From: Hemibagrus wyckioides
Lineage: Eukaryota > Chordata > Actinopteri > Siluriformes > Bagridae
Assembly: GCF_019097595.1 (NCBI RefSeq)
Contig: NC_080716.1
Span: 34,103,401 to 34,167,400 of the forward strand
Direction: 5' to 3'
Length of the DNA: 64,000 nucleotides
The first letter of the stretch is position 1. Each line of letters starts with the position of its first letter. Shown in pieces: positions 47,801 to 53,812 of the stretch. The notes below the pieces were generated by a model that was not told the DNA's origin, ran no database searches, and was given only the letters and a program-made list of their open reading frames with translations. Both the position numbers and the translations under genes were made by a program.

Positions 47801-48888
47801 TCTGAGGTCATAATCTAGAGACTGATAATGACTGAAGTTGATTTATGACTGATGTATAAAAAAGCTAAAGATCATTGACTAGTTTTGTTTTTTAGCTTCT
47901 GCAGGAGCTGATGCTGATGTGACTTATGCTGAGATCCAAATAAAACCAAAGAAAAAAGCAAAGAGAATAAAAGGTAGAGCAAAATGATGTTTTATCATGT
48001 TTTATAATGATGTCCCATTACAGCACATCCCAAAGTGGTTTAAAACAGCAGCTTCCTGTTTAATATTACAGCATGTACAGTATAAACAGTCATTCCCTTA
48101 CCAGCCTCTTGAATTGAATAAGACAAAATCTGCTGTCTGTCCTGTTACCGAGCATAAAGTCCTCTGTCTTGAAGATTTTCCTGTGTCAGAAAATGTCCTG
48201 AATGTAACACAGTGCTCACACTGGAGACTCCTTCTATAAATGTTAAATAAACTTCTTACACAAAAGTCCAAATTACATGTTTATTGAATAATATCAACAC
48301 ATCCCCCTAAAGAAATTATAAGCTATTAGAACAAGCGCATTAATATAAACCTGATTTTCAGCTGCATTACTGTCAGAGCTGCTGTTATAGAAAATTAATC
48401 AACACCTTCTGACCAATCAGAATTCAGAATTAAACACTGCTCTAGTCTAAAGTATTATAATTGTGTATGATTTAATATCTAGATCATATTCTTTGTAATA
48501 ATTTAAATGACTGTAATAATTCAGGAGATTAATTCACGATATCTGATTTCCACTAGAAAAGGCCAGTGTGGCTGATGATACTGTCTATTCAGCAGTGAAG
48601 CACAACATGGAGGTAAGACTCATGACATTTACAGCATAAATATTAAAAGACAAACCAAACACCATGAAGTAAGAAAGATTTTAAAAGCTGCATTAGAGAG
48701 ATATTGTCACAGAATCTGTAAGAATTTGGAAGCTGTCTAGATAACTTTCCATCATTTCAGTCTACAAGAACAAATATGACATAGTTAACTATGAACATAT
48801 AAATTACTGACATGTATAGTAACAGGAAATATCAGGAGAAATGTATTTATACATGTGTTTATTGTCTCTTTCTTTCTCTCTGCAGTGA
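7604..48888 (+). CDS. Leukocyte immune-type / Fc-receptor-like inhibitory receptor (gene span, 16 exons)
   Basis: Joined exons 7604-7634, 19936-19971, 20288-20569, 21585-21875, 39886-40161, 40308-40583, 41830-42105, 42254-42529, 42665-42943, 43591-43926, 45262-45537, 47329-47448, 47615-47689, 47896-47973, 48557-48612 and 48886-48888 give 988 residues in one frame. Layout: signal peptide 1-21; Ig D1 23-116; six D2-type Ig domains 117-674; D3 675-786; D4 787-878; transmembrane segment about 884-912 followed by NKRKK; tail 919-988 with TYTQV, VTYAEI and TVYSAV tyrosine motifs. The order D1-D2-D3-D4 and the domain signatures match teleost LITRs. It should act at the leukocyte surface and recruit SH2 phosphatases. 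The Ig array is larger than the usual two to six domains. No coding lesion was found, but splice sites are predicted by eye. Confidence 0.8.
8840..9110 (-). mobile_element. Decayed Tc1-like transposon fragment (block copy 1)
   Basis: The run from CCTGCATCATGCAGT through TTGTCAGTTTGTGTGAGGCTGTGTCC to TCTGACAGCAGTGATCTTCTGCGGTTGTGG and CATTCTGAGATTC is recognisable as the reverse strand of a fish Tc1-like transposase region. Heavily mutated; carried as part of the repeating intron block. Confidence 0.55.
9202..9931 (+). mobile_element. Non-autonomous hAT-like element with 8-bp TSD and a relic first exon
   Basis: The element is flanked by GAGGCCTG (9194-9201 and 9932-9939), an 8-bp target duplication. 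The left end reads CGGTGGGCCGTCAGGGCC and the reverse-complemented right end reads CAGTGGTGGGCCGTGCATTT, giving inverted termini. Inside, ATG at 9682 opens a 21-codon stretch ([15 protein letters not shown]...) that ends in AAG|GTAGAC, a plausible donor; this resembles the N-terminus of ZMYM1-like hAT transposases in fish, from memory. The remaining transposase is deleted, so it would depend on another copy for movement. Confidence 0.6.
10198..10925. other. Intron 1 block copy 2
   Basis: Contains CTCACTGGCCACTTTATTAGG (a Tc1-like terminus), block landmarks near 10660-10890, and runs into the RTE insertion. No exon seen. Confidence 0.45.
10926..11914 (-). mobile_element. Internally deleted RTE-type LINE with 11-bp TSD
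   Basis: The insert is flanked by TGTTTATGACA (10915-10925 and 11915-11925). The low-coordinate end carries CTTCTTCTTTCGGCT and GGGGTCGCCACAGCG, the characteristic RTE 3' end. Minus-strand translation gives ..[18 protein letters not shown].., ..[14 protein letters not shown].., ..[10 protein letters not shown].. and ..[22 protein letters not shown].. of the endonuclease-RT linker, then jumps straight to the C-terminal ..RRQRGIQRG.. and [18 protein letters not shown] segment. The entire catalytic RT core is missing. Small frameshifts are also present. Non-autonomous or dead. Confidence 0.75.
11935..12340 (-). mobile_element. Decayed Tc1-like fragment (block copy 2)
   Basis: Same fragment as at 8840: CACCTGCATCATGCAGTAAA, GGTGAGCCTGTGTCCACTTTGGG, CTGTCTGACAGGAGTGATC, CAAAGTTCCATG, CATTCTGAGATTCTTCTTAAAG. 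In series with the other copies of the intron block. Confidence 0.55.
12341..13344. other. Intron 1 block copy 3
   Basis: Non-coding; shares landmarks (AATACACCTTAAT near 12635, CTTCTCATTAGTCCTGTACACACAG near 12770) with the other blocks. No exon seen. Confidence 0.4.
13345..13660 (-). mobile_element. Decayed Tc1-like fragment (block copy 3)
   Basis: Same Tc1-derived segment as at 8840 and 11935, from TCACCTGCATCATGCAGT to GATTCTGCTTAAAGACTGG. Multiple substitutions; no ORF. Confidence 0.5.
14120..14250 (-). mobile_element. Decayed Tc1-like fragment (block copy 4), left half
   Basis: Runs from CACCTGCATCATGCAG to TTCCTTGTCTGACAGG, then is interrupted by the L2 LINE; the other half resumes at 16663 with TGATCTTCTGCTGTTGTGG. 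Confidence 0.55.
14462..14573 (+). repeat. CACACCCC-type repeat inside LINE coding sequence
   Basis: Units such as CCCCTCACACACACTCTTACA and CACCCCACACACC iterate inside the LINE frame, where the codons for ..DPTHPSHTL.. have been multiplied before ..[10 protein letters not shown]... The reading frame stays open through it. Confidence 0.7.
14685..16190 (+). repeat. Composite minisatellite/CA array, ~36-60-bp units
   Basis: About 35 units of the form ACTGAACTGTTCTACACTCT followed by a variable (CA)n and (C/T)CAGG or TTAGG. Length variation lies almost entirely in the CA run, from about 8 to about 45 bp. The constant part GGACTGAACTGTTC belongs to the LINE just after its stop codon, so the array grew from LINE 3' UTR. 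Confidence 0.85.
16663..16870 (-). mobile_element. Decayed Tc1-like fragment (block copy 4), right half
   Basis: Resumes the fragment interrupted by the L2 LINE: TGATCTTCTGCTGTTGTGG, CAAAGTTCCATG, CATTCTGAGATTCTGCTTAAAG. Confidence 0.5.
16871..17430. other. Intron 1 block copy 5
   Basis: Non-coding block sequence with CTTCTCATTAGTCCTGTCC near 17075 and GGAGGAGGTGTGAAG near 17200. No exon seen. Confidence 0.4.
17440..17600 (+). mobile_element. Relic of a LINE endonuclease domain (L2-like)
   Basis: Translation gives ..[10 protein letters not shown].. and, after a frame change, a run corresponding to ..DGLFIIAGDF.., the typical L2/Jockey-group AP-endonuclease segment. Short and frameshifted; flanks not resolved. 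Confidence 0.4.
17601..18770. other. Intron 1, paralogous to 59990-60480
   Basis: AT-rich non-coding DNA with an AAAT microsatellite near 18380-18412. The stretch 18110-18280 (ACAGTGCAAAAACTGCAATAAG..., CATTTTCACTAAACC) is clearly related to 60000-60160 in the second gene's intron 1. Confidence 0.5.
18773..18864 (+). repeat. (CA)n microsatellite
   Basis: About 46 CA dinucleotides with occasional TA interruptions. A shorter (CA)n sits at the equivalent place (60502-60560) in the second gene. Confidence 0.95.
18870..19700 (-). mobile_element. Decayed Tc1-like transposon, larger portion
   Basis: Reverse-strand Tc1 transposase segments are recognisable in order: CTCTGGCCATTCTACTCAGACCTCTCTC, then the terminus-like CACTTTATTAGGAACAC near 19167, AACTCATTGTTTTCTTCATGGCATGAG, AGCCTGAACTGTTCA, GGATTCATGCTGTAGAC, TCATCAGACCAGACATTCTG. 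Too mutated for an ORF. It is the family whose smaller fragments recur in the intron blocks. Confidence 0.5.
19936..19971 (+). CDS. Receptor exon 2 (end of signal peptide)
   Basis: A 36-bp exon between CCTTTTTAG and GTGATT that completes the leader (..[12 protein letters not shown]), with predicted cleavage after VAQA. The identical exon lies at 60791-60826. Small symmetrical second leader exons are a hallmark of FcR-family genes. Confidence 0.85.
20288..20569 (+). CDS. Receptor exon 3 (Ig domain D1)
   Basis: 282 bp, phase 1 at both ends, acceptor TTTTATAG and donor GTGAGT. One Ig-like domain: first Cys in ..VTVRCDIQG.., Trp in ..YSWKL.., second Cys in ..DSGTYTCSI.., closing ..AVTLTVSG. Resembles LITR membrane-distal domains. 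Confidence 0.85.
20570..21584. other. Intron 3
   Basis: 1015 bp, AT-rich, with an (ATA)n microsatellite at about 21152-21206. No exon or transposon end recognised. Confidence 0.6.
21152..21206 (+). repeat. (ATA)n microsatellite
   Basis: About 18 TAA/ATA trinucleotides in intron 3. Confidence 0.95.
21585..21875 (+). CDS. Receptor exon 4 (Ig domain, D2 type, founder-like copy)
   Basis: 291 bp, phase 1/1, acceptor CCAACAG, donor GTATGT. Signature ..[18 protein letters not shown].. to ..ETEYQCRAS.. with ..DPVKITVSG at the end. It has an insertion of about five residues near the C-terminal strands (..[12 protein letters not shown]..) and several substitutions compared with the five closely similar copies at 39886-42943, so it is the more diverged member. 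Confidence 0.85.
22043..32014 (+). repeat. ~10-kb minisatellite, ~250 copies of a ~40-bp unit with E-box
   Basis: An almost uninterrupted tandem array in intron 4. The unit runs ACACACCTATACACAC(AC)ACTCACACAC followed by CA[CG/TG/AG]TG or CATGTA and ACTAACAT; lengths are 38, 40 or 42 bp depending on the CA count. The central hexamer is CACGTG in most early units (a palindromic E-box), with CATGTG, CATGTA and CAAGTG variants increasingly mixed in from about 24 kb onward. A few units are shortened (for example near 23525, 29785 and 31700). It carries no gene and makes intron 4 unusually long. Confidence 0.97.
32630..32741 (+). repeat. (AGAAG)n purine tract
   Basis: A pentamer array, GAGAA/AGAAG, about 20 units, all purine on the + strand. 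Confidence 0.95.
33282..33421 (+). repeat. (AAAT)n-(TTAA)n-(AAAT)n tract
   Basis: Tetranucleotide tract changing from ATAA to TTAA and back to ATAA units across about 140 bp. The central TTAA part is self-complementary. Confidence 0.95.
34760..36007 (+). mobile_element. Intact Tc1-like DNA transposon
   Basis: A 1248-bp element flanked by TA on each side (34758-34759, 36008-36009), inserted into the LINE. Its 29-bp terminal inverted repeats (34760-34788 and 35979-36007; CACTATATTGCCAAAAG...) match perfectly. It encodes an uninterrupted transposase. Perfect termini plus an intact ORF suggest a young copy. No long internal IR/DR structure, unlike Sleeping Beauty types. Confidence 0.92.
34861..35925 (+). 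CDS. Tc1-like transposase (DD34E), 354 aa
   Basis: It binds the element's terminal repeats and catalyses cut-and-paste transposition into TA sites in the nucleus. ATG at 34861 is chosen because the open frame upstream is LINE sequence and terminal repeat. Visible parts: helix-turn-helix ..[18 protein letters not shown].. (about residues 37-56); the GRPRK linker motif; a second HTH region; catalytic Asp in ..LWSDESRF.., Asp in ..FQHDCAP.. and Glu in ..[11 protein letters not shown].., with exactly 34 residues between the last two, hence DD34E; the glycine-rich ..[11 protein letters not shown].. box. The length fits Tc1 transposases (about 340). One oddity: the usual N and H of the QHDNAPVHKAR block are replaced ([11 protein letters not shown]), which could reduce activity. 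Confidence 0.92.
36008..38190 (+). pseudogene. L1/Tx1 ORF2 remnant: RT tail and C-terminal domain
   Basis: The 3' portion of the LINE after the Tc1 insertion. Open segments at 36432-36649, 36996-37316, 37336-37614 and 37900-38190 are in different frames and show ..RQGCPFSP.., ..YWKNKKPK.. and a CxxC...H..C-like ..[19 protein letters not shown].. arrangement typical of the L1 ORF2 C-terminal region. Frameshifts and stops throughout. Confidence 0.6.
38191..39885. other. Intron 4 end: LINE 3' UTR and simple repeats
   Basis: Includes (TATT)n at about 38701-38763, (ATT)n at 38828-38878, an A-rich tail at 39080-39140, and unremarkable AT-rich DNA to exon 5. The stretch 38410-38690 (containing GTTGGCCACAACTGCATTTC and TAGGGGTTGAGAGCGACTC) is not identified and may be LINE 3' UTR or another insert. 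Confidence 0.45.
39886..40161 (+). CDS. Receptor exon 5 (Ig domain, D2 type)
   Basis: 276 bp, phase 1/1, between CCAACAG and GTATGT. Ig signature ..[20 protein letters not shown].. to ..ETEYRCRAN.. with a run of Asn and Tyr before ..[14 protein letters not shown]. By eye it is identical to exon 8 over its whole length. Confidence 0.85.
40308..40583 (+). CDS. Receptor exon 6 (Ig domain, D2 type)
   Basis: 276 bp, phase 1/1. Near-identical to exon 5; WYK becomes WYR, and the closing DPVKITV is DPVNITV, which creates an N-glycosylation sequon (NIT) absent from the sister copies. The preceding intron is only 146 bp. Confidence 0.85.
40928..41340 (-). mobile_element. LINE endonuclease fragment (Rex1/CR1-like), antisense
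   Basis: The minus-strand open frame (41316 down to 40876) contains AP-endonuclease motifs: ..[11 protein letters not shown].., ..[11 protein letters not shown].., ..[11 protein letters not shown].., ..LCDHNLTLV... The host sequence shared with copy B stops at CAACAATAA (about 40927), placing the insertion border. Frame open over about 146 codons but only a fragment of the element. Confidence 0.65.
41341..41829. other. Intron 6 remainder
   Basis: Begins with a diverged third copy of the intron sequence (GACAAGAACAGGAACTAAC...GCAGGCATTTCACAACAGTAA) and continues as AT-rich intron to exon 7. Confidence 0.45.
41830..42105 (+). CDS. Receptor exon 7 (Ig domain, D2 type)
   Basis: 276 bp, phase 1/1. 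Same domain as exon 5; differences include a Gly instead of Ala at the splice-junction codon and ..NREQEN.. in place of ..NSEQEN... Confidence 0.85.
42254..42529 (+). CDS. Receptor exon 8 (Ig domain, D2 type)
   Basis: 276 bp, phase 1/1. Appears identical at every base to exon 5. The donor is GTATGT followed by TCAGA rather than CATGA as in the sisters. Confidence 0.85.
42665..42943 (+). CDS. Receptor exon 9 (Ig domain, D2 type)
   Basis: 279 bp, phase 1/1. One extra codon (..NQLLQNL..) and substitutions ..KPKPTV.., ..LSSEQEN.. and ..KMTEDN... The preceding intron is 135 bp and free of in-frame stops. Confidence 0.85.
43442..43473 (+). pseudogene. Remnant of a D1-type Ig exon
   Basis: GTTACACTGACTGTATCAG followed by GTGAGTGTGTG matches the last bases and donor of exon 3 (20551-20580) exactly, but nothing upstream encodes an Ig domain. 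It is probably the tail of a D1-type exon that has decayed. Confidence 0.5.
43591..43926 (+). CDS. Receptor exon 10 (Ig domain D3)
   Basis: 336 bp, phase 1/1, acceptor GTGTAACAG, donor GTGAGG. Motifs ..[19 protein letters not shown].., ..FSWYT.., ..[19 protein letters not shown].., ..[10 protein letters not shown] are characteristic of the third LITR-type domain. It holds an NHT sequon. The longer C-C' region (..[15 protein letters not shown]..) explains the 112-residue length. Confidence 0.88.
43927..45261. other. Intron 10
   Basis: 1335 bp of AT-rich, low-complexity-punctuated sequence. No exon or transposon terminus recognised. Confidence 0.5.
45262..45537 (+). CDS. Receptor exon 11 (Ig domain D4, membrane-proximal)
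   Basis: 276 bp, phase 1/1, acceptor TGTTTAAG, donor GTGAGT. Motifs ..[19 protein letters not shown].., ..STCNISFLS.., ..[12 protein letters not shown].., ..NPVNITVHG; two extra Cys (..LDCSHW.., ..STCNI..) probably form a second disulfide. It contains four N-glycosylation sequons (NDS, NST, NIS, NIT). Confidence 0.88.
45606..46872 (-). mobile_element. Internally deleted Tc1-like transposon with long TIRs
   Basis: Ends are CAGTATCTCACAAAA and its reverse complement TTTTGTGAGATACTG, flanked by TA on both sides (45604-45605, 46873-46874). Inverted repeats of about 220 bp (45606-45843 and 46656-46872) match closely except for an extra ~18 bp on the left. Minus-strand transposase pieces: ..[20 protein letters not shown].., ..[15 protein letters not shown].., ..[12 protein letters not shown].., ..LWSDETKI.., then directly ..[11 protein letters not shown].. 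and ..[14 protein letters not shown]. About 400 bp, including the second Asp and the Glu of the DDE triad, is missing near 45960, and stops are present. Non-autonomous. Confidence 0.85.
46992..47206 (+). mobile_element. tRNA-derived SINE
   Basis: Begins with a pol III promoter: A box TGGCTTAGTGG at 46998-47008 and B box GGTTCGAGTCTC at 47042-47053, followed by the body TTTGCATGTTCTCCCCGTG, TTTCCTCCCACAGTCC and GCCCTGTGATGGGTTGGCAC. This is a widespread fish tRNA-like SINE body. No clear target duplication seen. Confidence 0.75.
47329..47448 (+). CDS. Receptor exon 12 (transmembrane segment)
   Basis: 120 bp, phase 1/1, acceptor TAATCTCAG, donor GTCAGA. Encodes a short PSSSGA stalk, a helix of about 28 hydrophobic residues without any charged residue, and a basic stop-transfer NKRKK. 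Lack of a charged residue argues against pairing with an FcR-gamma-type adaptor. Confidence 0.85.
47615..47689 (+). CDS. Receptor exon 13 (tail, TYTQV motif)
   Basis: 75 bp, phase 1/1, acceptor GTGTTCAG, donor GTAGAG. Encodes ..[13 protein letters not shown]..; ATYTQV fits the ITIM pattern except for Ala at position -2. The lysine-rich stretch is usual for LITR tails. Confidence 0.75.
47896..47973 (+). CDS. Receptor exon 14 (tail, ITIM)
   Basis: 78 bp, phase 1/1, acceptor TTTTTTAG, donor GTAGAG. Encodes ..[15 protein letters not shown]..; VTYAEI is a canonical ITIM, expected to bind SHP-type phosphatases when phosphorylated. Confidence 0.8.
48557..48612 (+). CDS. Receptor exon 15 (tail, ITSM-like motif)
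   Basis: 56 bp, acceptor CCACTAG, donor GTAAGA; leaves phase 0. Encodes ..[22 protein letters not shown] fits the TxYxxV switch motif. Confidence 0.75.
48886..48888 (+). CDS. Receptor exon 16 (stop codon at exon start)
   Basis: After a strong polypyrimidine tract and CTCTGCAG the first three bases are TGA, in phase with exon 15. The exon is thus entirely 3' UTR apart from the stop. UTR sequence after it is soon replaced by a GATA microsatellite and an antisense LINE, so the true polyadenylation site is unclear. Confidence 0.6.
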   Translation, partial: 

Positions 48889-48943
48889 GCCATGTGTCTG
48901 TTCTGATGAAGCTACAGTTATCAAACAGATAGAAGGAAAACCT

Positions 48944-49035
<92 letters not shown>
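48944..49035 (+). repeat. (GATA)n microsatellite
   Basis: About 22 GATA units. On the minus strand it is (TATC)n directly following the LINE 3' end, where such tails are normal. Confidence 0.95.
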
Positions 49036-49698
49036 CGTTAAAAATCTCAATGGAAAATGCATACATTAAAGCTGCAGCAAAAGAATAGCATATGCTATAT
49101 GAAATCGTCAAGAGTAATATAATAATGTAATCTGTAATATAATAAACATTAATAAAAATAAAATAAATATAACTGTATACACCAGTGTTAGTTGCAACAA
49201 CTGATATGCAGCAAAGTAGATATGATCATCCACAATAATCTGCATCAGTGTAATTATATAGTGATTAGCAGCAGTGCAGTAAACAGAATCCCACCAACAG
49301 AAGCCCAATGCACTTATTTAAGGAACAGACACAATAACATCCTGGTACAGTGATGAACTATTCTCCTGTACCGGTCCTTGCTGCAGCTGTTTGACCAATA
49401 AGTCATGGAGGGGATGTGATGCATTGTCCAGGATGGACATTAGTTTGTTTAGTGACTTCTTTTCCACGATCAAATCAAAACAGTTGAGGGAGCATCCCAG
49501 TACAGAGCCAGTCTTCTTTATCAGTGTGTTCAGCTTCCTTGCTTCTCCGGCTCTAATGCTGCCTCCCCAGCATAATGCTGCAAAGAAGACAGCACTCACA
49601 ACATCAGACTGGTAGAAGATCTCCAACATCTTACTGCAAACATTAAAGCATCTGAGCTTCCTCAGAAAGCACAGTCTACTCATCCCCTTCCTGTACAC
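49036..49698 (-). mobile_element. LINE 3' part, antisense (L2/CR1-group, clade uncertain)
   Basis: Minus-strand frame 49698-49318 encodes the C-terminal end of a LINE polyprotein: ..FLRKLRCFNVCSKMLEIFYQSDV.., ..FFAALCWGGSIRAGEARKLN.., ..LGCSLNCFDL.., ..LSILDNASHPLHDLL..-like text, then a 3' UTR. It lacks everything upstream because the sequence dissolves into a tandem array at 49672. It inserted within about 60 bp of the receptor stop codon, opposite in direction. Confidence 0.65.
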
Positions 49699-50618
49699 AG
49701 CAGTAGAGTCTACTCATCCCCTTCCTGTACACAGCAGTAGAGTCTACTCATCCCCTTCCTGTACACAACAGTAGAGTCTACTCATCCCCTTCCTGTACAC
49801 AACAGTAGAGTCTACTCATCCCCTTCCTATACACAGCAGTAGAGTCTACTCATCCCCTTCCTGTACACAGCAGTAGAGTCTACTCATCCCCTTCCTATAC
49901 ACAGCAGTAGAGTCTACTCATCCCCTTCCTGTACACAGCAGTAGAGTCTACTCATCCCCTTCCTGTACACAGCAGTAGAGTCTACTCATCCCCTTCCTGT
50001 ACACAGCACTAGAGTCTACTCATCCCCTTCCTGTACACAGCAGTAGAGTCTACTCATCCCCTTCCTGTACACAGCACTAGAGTCCACTCCTCCCCTTCCT
50101 GCACACAGCAGTAGAGTCTACTCTTCCCCTTCCTGTACACAGCACTAGAGTCCACTCCTCCCCTTCCTGTACACAGCAGTAGAGTCTACTCATCCCCTTC
50201 CTGTACACAGCAGTAGAGTCTACTCATCCCCTTCCTGTACACAGCAGTAGAGTCTACTCATCCCCTTTCTGTATACAGCAGTAGAGTCTACTTATCCCCT
50301 TCCTGTACACAGCAGTAGAGTCTACTCATCCCCTTCCTGTACACAGCAGTAGAGTCTACTCATCCCCTTCCTGTACACAGCAGTAGAGTCTATTCATCCC
50401 CTTCCTGTACACAGCAGTAGAGTCTACTCATCCCCTTCCTGTACACAGCAGTAGAGTCTACTCATCCCCTTCCTGTACACAGCAGTAGAGTCTACTCCTC
50501 CCCTTCCTGTACACAGCAGTAGAGTCTACTCATCCCCTTCCTGTACATAGCAGTAGAGTCTACTCATCCCCTTCCTGTACACAGGAGTAGAGTCTACTCA
50601 TCCCCTTTCTGTATGCAG
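49672..50618 (-). repeat. 34-bp minisatellite, about 28 copies
   Basis: Unit AGTCTACTCATCCCCTTCCT plus GTACACAGCAGTAG with few substitutions (TATACACAGC, CACTAG, CTCCTCCCC). The unit corresponds, reverse-complemented, to the LINE coding sequence for YRKGMSRL at its left border, so the array arose by expansion of LINE sequence. Confidence 0.93.
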
Positions 50619-53519
50619 GAATATTTTTATTAATTTTTTACTTAATAACTTTTTTATTCTTTTTATACTCATTCTGTATATATACATGTGGCACATTTGC
50701 ATATTTTAAAGCATTTAATTATATATAAGCATTATAATGCATATAATTCTTAATAAATATAATTGTATTAATGCACTTTCACCTGGATACATGCTATACA
50801 AATACAAGAAAAATAAGGTCAGAAACGAGAGTCTAAAATACAGATTTTTCTGTTACTCATATACTAATTCCAGTGAAAGTACATTAATTTATGTTTGTGG
50901 CTCATTTACATATTTTAATAAAAATGTTTATTTTTATTTTTCTCATATACTTACACTTCAGTGCTTTTGGTTGGTTTTTGGAAACGTGAGTGAAGTCTGT
51001 AAGGCCGTCACTGATTTCTAACAGAAAGTAAGTTAATCTTGTTGATGTACAAAACTTCACTGATGAACGAATTAAGATGAAAGTAAAGTTAACTGAGATG
51101 AAGAATTATTTACTTTTTTTGGCTCTGCAATATGCAGTCCTGGATCAGTGATGATGTCATATGATCTGTTGTTCTGCTTGTACACACACACACACACACA
51201 CACAAACACCTTCTGTTGCTTTTGAAAATTTTCTCTTTCTATATTATAAACATTTTTATTGTTCAAATTTTTGTCTTTACAAATGACCTGATGCTTTGTA
51301 ACTCATCTCACTGGGTTCATAATGTTCTGATATGACTTTGTTTGTAGCTTAAATAATGTGTGTATTAAAGTTTTATGCATGCACAATACCTATTTTAATA
51401 AAGCATTGGAAATGGAATACAGATATTATGCATTCACAAAATCTCTGAAAGTAAATCAGTGTACATGAGCTGGAAGAACATTATTCTAACTATCAATATA
51501 TGGATTTAAAGACACGCCCACATTTCCATATATGGTACAAAGAAAAGTTTTTATCTTAACTTATTATTGTCCTTGCAGTTTACAGGGAAAATCTTGAGTG
51601 GATTTGGGGGAGATTCTGCTCCTTCTTGTACTTCTTGATTGCATTTTTATTATAATGTTTCTATTTAGTCTAAGTCATGTAGCTCACAAAAAAAAAAAAA
51701 ATCAATAAAGAGGAGCAAATGTACATGATGAATTTACTCTAATGCTCTTAGACCTTGGCTAATCTTAATTACTCAGAAGGGTTTGCTGTGATTAAACCAG
51801 GAATCCACTAATTTAGAAATAATTCAAGGTTAGGGTTAGGGTAAGTTAAGACTGCTGAAAAACCACATTGAGTCTTCTGTGGAGTCCCAAATGTATAAAT
51901 AGTCCCAGATGCATTATGGACTGTATAAAATACAGAAATCGTGAAATGTCCATAAACAATTATTAAACAAAGTGTGGAAATACTGCCTTTATAAATACGT
52001 TGCTTTCATGCACGTGTCACTTCCGGCAGCACTGCACGAGCTCCCGGCGCCATCTAGCGGCTGTGTGCGGGACAACATTAACATCTCAGCTATTTAAATA
52101 AGTTTGATAAAATATTCCTTTTCCACCTGCTGGTCTATAGATACAGAAAACCTGAGACATGTCTTTGTAATAGAGAGATCGGTGGATGTCTGGAACTGTG
52201 TTTACAGTGTGTTACTATTGATGTTTAAAGTAAAGAAGAGAGAACATTTATTTATTATTCCAAACATCAACATAAATCAGATTTGAACATAAAGTGTCAT
52301 CTGATTTAAATGAATATTAAGTGATTATTAAACTTCAATATATCCATCAGATATTATTTCAGAAAAGCACAGCTGTATATAGGATTTATCTCCTTCCTGA
52401 TACTGACTTATGACTGATAACTGATTTAATCTCTGTCTAAACTATAAACTATTTGTCCTGTTTCCTCTCAGACAAAGGAATCGATTCTACATTGCATTTA
52501 TTTCTATAATCATTCATTTCCAGCACACTATAAACGCATGGCTTAGAAGTAAACAACAAACAACAAGTAGTTTAAAGAAACTTATAGGGGTAGTAGGTGT
52601 TTTTTTTATTATTTGTCCTGATCATTCTGAGGTTTATTATAAACACTTGTAGGGTTTGTGTCTGCACACACAATCATTAGTAGATCACGTAACCATAACA
52701 TGTTCATTACAGAAATACTTGATAGCAGAAAAGTAACTTTTGTGTTTTATTCACTTTTCCTGATAAATCTCTGAACCACTCAAAGCACACAGCTTACCCA
52801 CAGCATGTCCCATTAAACCTGCTGTGAGAAACCCCGGATTTCACTCCAATATACCATCATTCAACAGATAGAGGGCGCTGTGCACATTTATGGAGGAACT
52901 TAACAGGTACATTTAACATGTAACTTATTTACATATGCCTTATTGGGGTGTAATAAAAAAAGAAGAAATTTTCATGTGTGTGGGGATTAAAAACACTTTT
53001 TACCCTTTCCCACTTACATCAGGAATAGTACTATATGTATTAAAATAGTGAAATTATGTAAACTGTATAAAAAGATAAATCTGCCATTAAGCTATTAGTA
53101 ATCCACGAGCTAAATCGTAAAACCATCAAAAACACACACAAAACATCTGTGAGAGTTAACACACCTGTACAGGTGTAGCAGAAAGGTGGAGGTCAATAAA
53201 TGGAGGTCATTTGATTGTTCCTATTATAATAAAAAGTTATAATCTGCTGCAGGGACGAGACACACACTGAGAGCAGGTGAATATAACACATTTCAACACA
53301 TCAATATGGTGAAGTTAAAACTCTAGCCTTATACAAACATACACATTAAAACTGTCAGAAAGCCTGTCATAGGAACTAATGTTGTTTCCATACGTTCCAG
53401 TTTCAGTGTAGCGCACAGGAAGACAGGACTGTAAATGATCGTCTATGGTCATTATTAATGTTCTGTGTAATGTGTTTGTGTATTAATGTGAGTACACACC
53501 TGTCTATTCATCTGATATG
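50619..53519. other. Intergenic, nothing recognised
   Basis: 2.9 kb of AT-rich DNA with a (CA)n at about 51182-51203, a poly(A) run before CAATAAA near 51690-51707, and CGGCGCCATCTAGCGGC near 52048. No gene, transposon end or conserved ORF seen on either strand. Confidence 0.45.
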
Positions 53520-53605
53520 TATTGTTGATGCAGATTTTTCCTGCTTTTTAAAGACTGCATTAGCATGCAGGATGTGAAGGAGCAAATCACTGGTTGGATC
53601 CCAGC
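53520..53605 (+). repeat. Dispersed duplicate, copy 1 of 2
   Basis: TTCCTGCTTTTTAAAGACTG through GTGCAGGATGTGAAGGAGC-like text to GGTTGGAT is repeated at 57525-57597 with a handful of substitutions. Probably pieces of one repeat or a local duplication. Confidence 0.6.
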
Positions 53606-53812
53606 CAACAGCAACAAGGTGGAGCCCATGTGGGCCCCATATGGGCTTGAAACATGGGTCCCAGATGGGTTTGTCCGTGGGTTCCATGTGGGCCCCATCT
53701 AAATTAGCCCATATGAATCCCACATATATTCTGACTTTGTGAAGCCCATGTGGTATATACAAGGGCCCATTATAAGTTTATCAGTGGGTACTGGACTGGC
53801 CCCACATGGGTG
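53606..53812 (+). repeat. Degenerate CCCATATGGGCC-type repeat
   Basis: Multiple variants of GGGCCCCATATGGGC, GTGGGCCCCATC and AGCCCATGTGG in loose succession. Such semi-palindromic CCCATRTGGG clusters are common interspersed repeats in fish. No ORF. Confidence 0.5.

Noticed and set aside
47615..48612. ITAM in the receptor tail
   Set aside because: The tyrosine motifs are spread over three exons with spacing and residues of ITIM/ITSM type. No YxxL/I pair at ITAM spacing is present.
51828..51846. Telomere-like TTAGGG repeats
   Set aside because: Only two to three units, not enough to call an interstitial telomeric site.
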